Positions 57,636 to 64,000 of a stretch of DNA of 64,000 bases are shown here, piece after piece. The notes below the pieces were generated by a model, which worked only from the letters and a program-made list of their open reading frames with translations, searched no databases and was not told the DNA's origin. Positions within the stretch are counted from its first letter, which is position 1. Each line of letters starts with the position of its first letter. Origin of the DNA: Clostridiales bacterium (GTDB taxonomy: Bacteria; Bacillota; Clostridia; Christensenellales; Borkfalkiaceae). Location of the stretch: assembly GCA_015069365.1 (NCBI GenBank), contig SVIT01000001.1:1-64000 (forward strand), given 5' to 3'. The position numbers were made by a program, and so were the translations under genes.

Positions 57636-58529
57636 ATGGCTACGAAAGTAAAGAATGTAACAATAAGAGTAAATAACGAATACGTTATTTGGAACGAAGA
57701 CATTGAGAACATCGTAAGAGACGCAACGTTGATCGTTGAACCCGGCTGTGTGGGCGTTTATATTGTAGACGGTATGCTTAAGAGTATCAACCCTGCGGGT
57801 AAATGGTTGCTTAAATCGAAAGAAGAGGATAAGCAGAAAAGCTCTTTGCAGTTGATCGGTGTAAACACGGACAAGACGTTTGAGATTCGTTGCGGCGCAG
57901 GGAATATTCCTTATAAAGATTTTGAAATCAACGTAGAAACGTTGGTAGGCGCGCACGGTTCGTGCAAGATCAAGATTGCTCAGCCTTGGCTTTTGTACAC
58001 CACGATGGGTAAGGCAAACGTTACGGCGGAAGAGATTGATCAGTATATGAAACAGAAGCTCAGCGAAATTATGACGTCGACGTTGGCGGAAGTATTGCAG
58101 AGCTACGATTACGGCAACGTTGCAACGCAGCAGTCGGAGATCGCGGATAAGCTGGCACAGAAATGCGCGGTTAAGTTGAACGATATCGGTGTTCAGGCAA
58201 CGGATTTCACGCTTGCAGGTATCAAATTCACCGAAGAATATCAGGCGCAGCGTAAAGAATTTTTTGAGGCGCAGAACCGCAAAAAGGCTGAAAAAGCGGC
58301 AAGAAGAGAAAAGGAAAGAGAACAGCAGGCAGAGATTGATAACTTGATCGCGATTGCAAACGCAACCCAGCAGATGAATATCGACAATGGTATGGCGAAT
58401 CAGGCAAACGCACCTGCAGCACCCGTTCAAAACGATTTTAATCAGCCTGTTAAATATTGCAGCAGATGCGGTATGAAGATGGCGAGCAACGCAGTATTCT
58501 GCCCTGGCTGCGGATATAAGGTTAAATAA
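57636..58529 (+). CDS. SPFH/Band7-like protein with C-terminal zinc ribbon (YdjI-like architecture)
   Basis: 'VEPGCVGVYIVDGMLKSINPAGKW...' SPFH-type N-term, charged helix EEYQAQRKEFFEAQNRKKAEKAARREKEREQQ, C-term YCSRCGMKMASNAVFCPGCGYKVK. Confidence 0.75.
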   Translation: MATKVKNVTIRVNNEYVIWNEDIENIVRDATLIVEPGCVGVYIVDGMLKSINPAGKWLLKSKEEDKQKSSLQLIGVNTDKTFEIRCGAGNIPYKDFEINVETLVGAHGSCKIKIAQPWLLYTTMGKANVTAEEIDQYMKQKLSEIMTSTLAEVLQSYDYGNVATQQSEIADKLAQKCAVKLNDIGVQATDFTLAGIKFTEEYQAQRKEFFEAQNRKKAEKAARREKEREQQAEIDNLIAIANATQQMNIDNGMANQANAPAAPVQNDFNQPVKYCSRCGMKMASNAVFCPGCGYKVK

Positions 58530-58553
58530 GATTAAGATAAGGAGAATAAAAAA

Positions 58554-60083
58554 ATGGCTTTTTTTGGATTATTCGGTAATAAGGAAAAGAAAAATACGGA
58601 AGCGGCAAGCTCGGGTAAGAAAAATATTTTGAGCTTGATTCAAAACATTAAATTGAACTGTAGAAATGCGGAAGCGGTTGCCGCTTTAAACAAAATTGAA
58701 GTGGAAATTCAAAGCCAAGGCGAAACCTCTGACGTAAACGCGATTGCGTTGGGCGGGGAAATTCAGCGTTTACTCGCAGAAGCAAATACGTACATTTTAA
58801 AACAGCAATATCCTACGGCGATTGCAAAGCTGAATACGGCTTTTAACAAGGCGGTTGACAGACATCAATATTGCAATTTCGGCGGTACGATGACGAAAGC
58901 GGACAAGGCTGCTGCAGACAAAGCGAAGAAGATGATGGATAAGCTCGCAAGCCAAGCGGTTAAGACGAGAGCGGAAGAATTGCAGGAACAGATCGACCAG
59001 ACGACGGCAGAGTTGGCGGCGTTGCAGACGGAATTCGAGCAGTTGAAGAAGCTTCACGAACAGAAACCCTCCGACGCGTCCATTACTTCGCGCGCAACGG
59101 CTGTACGTGTTAAAATTCAGACGACGCAGACCTTGCTCACCAACCTTAACGTTGAAATGCAGAAAGAAACCGTTGATACTTCGATTGTGGAAATCGCGGC
59201 TGCAAACGCACAGATGGTGGAAGGTAGAACGCATGACGAAGCGGAAATGGCGGTTAAGAGAGCGAACGTTATGGCGCAAAACGAACAGATCAAACAGACC
59301 CAGACACAGGTCAACGAAGACCTTGGCTTGTTGGGTTCGGCTGTGGGCGCGATGGATCCTTTCGCAACCGACTTGAACGCAGGCGTAGCGGCTTTCGATC
59401 CTTTTGCGACCGATTTGAATGCAGGCGCGGCTATGGGTATGGGTACGCAGGCTGGTCAAGCGACGCAGGCTCAATACGGCGGTTTCCAGGCAAGCGAAGT
59501 GGGTACTGCGCAAATGGCTGCTGAAATCAAAAAGACGATGCGCGCGATGGAACAGAGTATTGAAATGTACGAAGATAAGATCGAAGAAGCGAATGAAGAC
59601 TTCGAAGATTACAACCTTCAGTTGAGACGTTTGTTGGAAAAGAGAAAGACGGCTTCTCCTGCAGATTGCTTGGTGCTTGATGGGCAAATCGACCAAGTAC
59701 AGTCCCGTCGTAACGGCGTTACCAACAAGATTATGAGATACAGACAAGCGAAAGCGGAACTTAGCGATAAGCTGTCCTTGATGGATAAACTTGCAACACA
59801 GCAGGATTTGACCTCCACCAATGCTCAGATCGAAAAATTGACGAACGGAAAGTTTGCGGATTTCGCAGGCTTGTCCATGTTCCTTAATGATTCCGTTAAG
59901 GAAAGCAACCAGAAGCTTGAAGAGATCGGTATTGCACACAATATCGCAGAAAGCGAAGAGATTATGATGGGTTCTGCATCAGGCGCTTCGGCGGCTCTTT
60001 CGGATGCAGGTCTTGTTAAGGATGAACATAAGTACGACGCGTTGATGGAAGAATTGACGCCTACGCCCAGAACGCTTGGCTAA
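58554..60083 (+). CDS. Long coiled-coil protein, possible Snf7/PspA-related (C-terminal half)
   Basis: MAFFGLFGNKEKKN start, two long helical blocks separated by MDPFATDLNAGVAAFDPFATDLNAG and Gly/Gln-rich linker; C-term KYDALMEELTP. Confidence 0.55.
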   Translation: MAFFGLFGNKEKKNTEAASSGKKNILSLIQNIKLNCRNAEAVAALNKIEVEIQSQGETSDVNAIALGGEIQRLLAEANTYILKQQYPTAIAKLNTAFNKAVDRHQYCNFGGTMTKADKAAADKAKKMMDKLASQAVKTRAEELQEQIDQTTAELAALQTEFEQLKKLHEQKPSDASITSRATAVRVKIQTTQTLLTNLNVEMQKETVDTSIVEIAAANAQMVEGRTHDEAEMAVKRANVMAQNEQIKQTQTQVNEDLGLLGSAVGAMDPFATDLNAGVAAFDPFATDLNAGAAMGMGTQAGQATQAQYGGFQASEVGTAQMAAEIKKTMRAMEQSIEMYEDKIEEANEDFEDYNLQLRRLLEKRKTASPADCLVLDGQIDQVQSRRNGVTNKIMRYRQAKAELSDKLSLMDKLATQQDLTSTNAQIEKLTNGKFADFAGLSMFLNDSVKESNQKLEEIGIAHNIAESEEIMMGSASGASAALSDAGLVKDEHKYDALMEELTPTPRTLG

Positions 60084-60097
60084 TCGAGGAAAAGCAA

Positions 60098-61633
60098 ATG
60101 AATATTCAATACGTTCTACTTGCGGCGAAAACGATGGCGGATAAGGCGGAGAAAGAGGCGTCCTACGGGATGGCTTCCGCTGCGCAATCGTATAAGACGG
60201 CTGCAAAAAAATATAGAGAGGCTGCGACCTTGGATCCTTCTAAAAAGGACGAATATATCGCTTTGGCTGAGTCGTTAGAGGCGAAAGCGGAAGGCGCGGT
60301 CAACAGACCTGCGCAACAGCAAAATGCGGGCGGCGGCAACGCTCCCGCAGGACCTGGAAAACCCGTTCAGAAAGCGGCAACTGCGACGCAAACTGCTCCG
60401 AATCCTCAAACGGCAGGGGATAAACCGCCCGTAACGGTTGAGGAAGCCTTGGCAAAACTGAATGCTTTGACTGGGTTGACGGGGGTTAAAGAAACGGTGC
60501 AGGCATGGGTATCGCAGATTAGAGTCAACCAAATGCGTGCAAGCATGGGGCTGCCTGTTCCCGAGGGGTTCTCGTATCACTTGGTATTCACTGGGAATCC
60601 CGGTACCGGTAAAACGACGGTTGCAAACCTCATGGCGGATATTTATCGCGCGTTGGGGATTTTGAAGGGCGGTCAGCTGGTTACCACGTCCAGAAGCGAT
60701 CTCGTTGCTGGTTACGAGGGGCAGACGGGTCAAAAAACGCGTGAAAGAGTAGAAGAAGCGTTGGACGGCGTACTGTTTGTCGACGAGGTTTACGCGCTTT
60801 GCGGAAACGGACGCGACAGCGGTAAAGATCCCTTCGGTCAAGAGGCTATCGACGAGCTGCTGATCGCTATGGAAAACCATAGAGACAGACTGGTCGTTAT
60901 TGTTGCAGGATACACCGATTTGATGGAAAAATTCATGGACTCCAACCCTGGTTTGAAGTCGAGAATGAGCAACGTTGTCGAATTTGACGATTACAATGAC
61001 GCGGAAATGCTCACCATCTTTGAAAATCAGTGTAAGAAGCACAAGCTCGTTTTGACGAACGGCGCGCGCAGTATGCTCAAGGCGTACTTTAAGCATTTGT
61101 ACGACACCAGAGATAAAAACTTCGGTAACGCGAGAACGGTGCGTAACACCTTCCAGCAGGTCTTCATGGGTCAATCCAAACGCTTGTACAAACTTAGCGA
61201 AGTGCAGGATATTCAAGATTACGAACTGATGACAACTTTGACGGAATCGGACGTTGCGTTTGCGACTTCGCAGGATAACAACGGCATTTCTCCCGAATAC
61301 AAAGAGATCCAAAACAATATCACGGAAGCGGGTATTCAGGCGGATCTTGAGCAGGGAGAATACGGCAAAGCGGCGATTGCGCTTTGCTCCAGATTCGAGG
61401 GCTTGTTTAAGCACGTCTACAAACTGAACGGCGAATTGTACGAAATGATTAACGAATTCAGAAGCAAACAAAGAGAATTCAGTATCAATCTTACGAACAA
61501 TAACTATGACTGCCTCTACCGTATCCGCACGTACAGAAACAATTTCGTACACGCAAATCTTGCGGGACAAAGCATTTCTCCTGCAGACATCAAAGAGGGG
61601 CTCCGCATTCTCAAGGTGCTCGAAAAAGAGTAA
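60098..61633 (+). CDS. MIT-like N-terminus + CbxX/CfxQ-type AAA ATPase + C-terminal HEPN-like domain
   Basis: KTMADKAEKEASYGMASAAQSYKTAAKKYREAATLDPSKKDEYIALAESLEAKAEG; GNPGTGKTTVANLMADIYRALGIL, GVLFVDEVYAL; C-term YRIRTYRNNFVHANLAGQ containing an R-x4-H motif. Confidence 0.75.
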   Translation: MNIQYVLLAAKTMADKAEKEASYGMASAAQSYKTAAKKYREAATLDPSKKDEYIALAESLEAKAEGAVNRPAQQQNAGGGNAPAGPGKPVQKAATATQTAPNPQTAGDKPPVTVEEALAKLNALTGLTGVKETVQAWVSQIRVNQMRASMGLPVPEGFSYHLVFTGNPGTGKTTVANLMADIYRALGILKGGQLVTTSRSDLVAGYEGQTGQKTRERVEEALDGVLFVDEVYALCGNGRDSGKDPFGQEAIDELLIAMENHRDRLVVIVAGYTDLMEKFMDSNPGLKSRMSNVVEFDDYNDAEMLTIFENQCKKHKLVLTNGARSMLKAYFKHLYDTRDKNFGNARTVRNTFQQVFMGQSKRLYKLSEVQDIQDYELMTTLTESDVAFATSQDNNGISPEYKEIQNNITEAGIQADLEQGEYGKAAIALCSRFEGLFKHVYKLNGELYEMINEFRSKQREFSINLTNNNYDCLYRIRTYRNNFVHANLAGQSISPADIKEGLRILKVLEKE

Positions 61634-61655
61634 TTTTTATAGGCGATTAATACGT

Positions 61656-61697
61656 ATAAACCGCTTGGCACTTGTTGCCAAGCGGTTATTTTTTTGT
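61656..61697 (+). terminator. Terminator of the ESCRT-like locus
   Basis: AAACCGCTTGGCA-CTTGT-TGCCAAGCGGTTATTTTTTT. Confidence 0.85.
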
Positions 61698-61722
61698 GCG
61701 GAGTAAAGCATTAAAACGAGTA

Positions 61723-61828
61723 TACCATGTACGCGTTGAAAAAATGCATGGTACCATGTACGCATTGAAATAAAACGAGGGTACCATGTACGCGTTGAAA
61801 AATAGTTGGATACCATGTACGCATTGAA
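61723..61828. repeat. Four direct repeats TACCATGTACGCRTTGAA at about 29.5-bp period
   Basis: Copies at 61723-61740, 61752-61769, 61782-61799, 61811-61828; G/A alternates at one position (CGCG, CGCA, CGCG, CGCA). Confidence 0.92.
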
Positions 61829-61904
61829 TATTTTTCATGGAAAAACCTGGGGGTAAAAAAAGCGCAAAAATGTGAAAAAAATGTGTAAACTTGTCGAAAT
61901 TTTT

Positions 61905-61933
61905 TTGACATAAATTCGGAAATATATTATAAT
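61905..61933 (+). promoter_or_regulatory. Consensus sigma-A promoter upstream of 62034
   Basis: TTGACA-17 nt-TATAAT. Confidence 0.9.
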
Positions 61934-62033
61934 GTATATAATATACCCAAATAAACAATGTAGTGGTTCTCATTAAAAAGCGAATGAGAACGCTATCTTT
62001 TTAGGAACGGGTAATCACGGCGAGACGGTGCAG

Positions 62034-62954
62034 ATGGAAATTATAAAAGATTTTTACAAACGAAGACAACCGCATAAATTTTTTTATGCCAAAGAAATGA
62101 AAGTCCGTTCACGGGCTTACGGGGAAGAGGTTCACCGTGAGTTCACCGATTGGCAATCGTACTTTTTTGAAAAGCGCAAGGCATACGGCGACAGATTCGT
62201 TTTATCCGAGTTAGAGGATCTTTTCGGGTACGAGCTACAAAGTGAAATGGGCTTGGACAAAGCATTATCGCCGTTGTGCTTAGAGGGGACACGGTTCGAG
62301 CTTCGTCCCGACGGTTATATTTCCGTCAGAGGCAGACGTAGCGGTCTGCACGTGGGGAAAGAGATCAAGGCGGGCGCGCTGTTCCATATCCCTGAAGAAA
62401 GGGAGACGGTTAGCGGTCTGGCGGTCATCGGCAAACCGGACGGCTCGGATGAGATGAAACTCAGCGTATATTATTGGCGAAAGGGGGACTTTGAGAAACA
62501 GAGCTTTGACTCTGTTCCGCTTGCGCCGACGCTGGACGCGAGTAGTCATCTGTTCTGTTTAGGAAGACATATATTTTTGATACATAATTCGGTGTTGGAT
62601 TATTATTACATCAACACGGAGGAGAACCGATTAGAAAGGGTTGCAATCGGGGAAGACGGAGACAACGAAACGTTTGATTGGTGCAAGTTCGTTTCCCCCT
62701 GTCTTGTGACGAACGGCAAAGGGGACGTCTTTTGGATATCCGATCAAGACGTGTACACTTTCCCGATCGGTTATCCGAGAAAGCTGGCAACCATCAAAAA
62801 CAACAAAATTGAAAAGCCCTTGCATTTATTCGGTACGGAAGACGGCGTAGTCATCTACAGAAAACAGCGGGGCACAGACACGGTAGTGTGCGCCAAATAT
62901 AAAAAGGCGGGCTCCGGTCGGTACTTGGCTCAGTTGACGAGCACCGACGAATAA
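62034..62954 (+). CDS. Hypothetical beta-rich (propeller-like) protein
   Basis: Recurrent strand motifs (SHLFCLGRHIFLIHNSVLDYYYINTEENRLERVAIGEDG; GDVFWISDQDVYTFPIGYPRKLATI; EDGVVIYRKQRGTDTVVCAKY). Confidence 0.55.
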   Translation: MEIIKDFYKRRQPHKFFYAKEMKVRSRAYGEEVHREFTDWQSYFFEKRKAYGDRFVLSELEDLFGYELQSEMGLDKALSPLCLEGTRFELRPDGYISVRGRRSGLHVGKEIKAGALFHIPEERETVSGLAVIGKPDGSDEMKLSVYYWRKGDFEKQSFDSVPLAPTLDASSHLFCLGRHIFLIHNSVLDYYYINTEENRLERVAIGEDGDNETFDWCKFVSPCLVTNGKGDVFWISDQDVYTFPIGYPRKLATIKNNKIEKPLHLFGTEDGVVIYRKQRGTDTVVCAKYKKAGSGRYLAQLTSTDE

Positions 62955-62998
62955 ACGCGAATAAAAAAGAAAAGAGAAGACTCAAGGAGTAATGAGCT

Positions 62999-64000
62999 AT
63001 GATTGATAAAAATGACGTCAAAATGCCTGTGCAAAAGGAGAACATGAACAATCTTTTGGCAGACAATTCCAGAAGAATGCAAGTTGAAAAACTGCTCGAG
63101 TTGGTAAACGATGCGGAAAACAAGCAAGAATTGCGTTTGAAATCCGATTATTATTCCCGTTTCCATTGGTTTGGGAACAATGCGGGGAGAACGGCAAGCA
63201 GTTACTTTTCTTATCAGGAAGAAGCCGTTTACGACTTCATTTTCAACTTGAACAAGAGCGGTATCTTGTCCGACCAGGTAGGTATGGGTAAGACAATCGA
63301 AGCAGGCATGATCATCAGTGAGCTTGCCAGCCGTAACGAGCTGCGTTCCCTTTTGATTATCGTTCCCAATGAAATCATGGCGCAAAAATGGGAATACGAG
63401 TTAGAGGAAAAATTCGGCGTTAAGAAGCACGTTATCGAGGCGGTAGAGGGGGACCAGTCCAACCAAGTCTATCCCGAAGTAAAAGCATTGAAAAATTACG
63501 ACGATTTCTGCCGTTGTATTTACGAGTGTATCGCTCACGAAAACTTCGGCGATTTGAACGAGGAAAACTTCGAACATACCTATACTCCGAAGAACGGCGC
63601 GGAAGAATCTTTGGAAACGGTCATCAAGAGATTTGTCGAAGAGGATATCAAAAAAGCCGTTGACATGATCAACGACGGTTTGTCCACGGAATACGACGTC
63701 ACCGTATCTTTCAACGGTCAGCAGTTCTCCATCGTTGGGACAAAATTCAAGCGTAGTTACGTATACGACCAAAAGGGAGCGATTGCGGAGTTCTTGAACG
63801 GCAGACAGAATCAGCGCCAGCTGGACAGATACGTCAACGCGTCGAGATTTAAGACGAAATACAAAGAATTGATTACGGGGGAACTCAACGCGCTGTATAC
63901 GCTCGTGGGGGATTATTTCACGACCATTCCTGAAACGATTTCTACGATTTCCAGCAGTATGACCGAAAAGTATCCCATTTTGGTTATTCCCATTGCATAT
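62999..64000 (+). CDS. SNF2-family helicase, 5' part (truncated by window end; absent from ORF track)
   Basis: Manual translation MIDKNDVKMPVQKENMNNLL...SYFSYQEEAVYDFIFNLNKSGILSDQVGMGKTIEAGMIISELASRNELRSLLIIVPNEIMAQKWEYELEEKFGV. Confidence 0.85.
   Translation, partial: MIDKNDVKMPVQKENMNNLLADNSRRMQVEKLLELVNDAENKQELRLKSDYYSRFHWFGNNAGRTASSYFSYQEEAVYDFIFNLNKSGILSDQVGMGKTIEAGMIISELASRNELRSLLIIVPNEIMAQKWEYELEEKFGVKKHVIEAVEGDQSNQVYPEVKALKNYDDFCRCIYECIAHENFGDLNEENFEHTYTPKNGAEESLETVIKRFVEEDIKKAVDMINDGLSTEYDVTVSFNGQQFSIVGTKFKRSYVYDQKGAIAEFLNGRQNQRQLDRYVNASRFKTKYKELITGELNALYTLVGDYFTTIPETISTISSSMTEKYPILVIPIAY

Noticed and set aside
60275-61570. 431-aa - strand ORF
   Set aside because: Antisense to the CbxX-type AAA gene; the + strand product has clear Walker motifs
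61723-61828. Considered as a CRISPR array
   Set aside because: Spacers are only 11-12 bp and partly similar to each other, the repeat is 18 bp, and no cas genes are present

Overview
The window looks like a chromosomal segment of a spore-forming Firmicutes/Clostridia-type bacterium, judging by spoIIR, sleB, ypeB, deo genes, consensus sigma-A promoters and abundant intrinsic terminators. Core genes include gap, fba, rplM-rpsI, trmL, sporulation/germination genes, a Fur-family regulator, tRNA-Gly(CCC), upp, two DHH phosphoesterases, surE, and a deoC-deoD-deoB-cdd-pdp-tdk nucleoside salvage run. Between them lie a UgpABCE-type ABC importer and a set of secreted lipoproteins that look like nucleic-acid scavenging enzymes (SNase-like, possibly barnase-like, and a frameshifted 5'-nucleotidase), plus a giant repeat surface protein. 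The most exciting part is the 53.0-61.6 kb operon-like locus, which resembles a bacterial ESCRT-III/Vps4-type membrane-remodelling system. It has a stand-alone Snf7/CHMP-like protein, a Snf7-like-AAA fusion, a Vps4-like AAA with an N-terminal MIT-like bundle, a zinc-ribbon trypsin-like protease with no visible membrane segment, an SPFH/zinc-ribbon protein, a long coiled-coil protein, and an MIT-like/CbxX-AAA/HEPN-like fusion. A 4-copy ~29.5-bp tandem repeat, a beta-rich protein and a truncated SNF2 helicase follow. A second accessory patch lies at tRNA-Gly (17.8-22 kb). It holds a candidate structured RNA with an attenuator-like terminator, twin small proteins sharing one C-terminal tail, and a BspA-like LRR protein. 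All family assignments are by eye; no searches were run.
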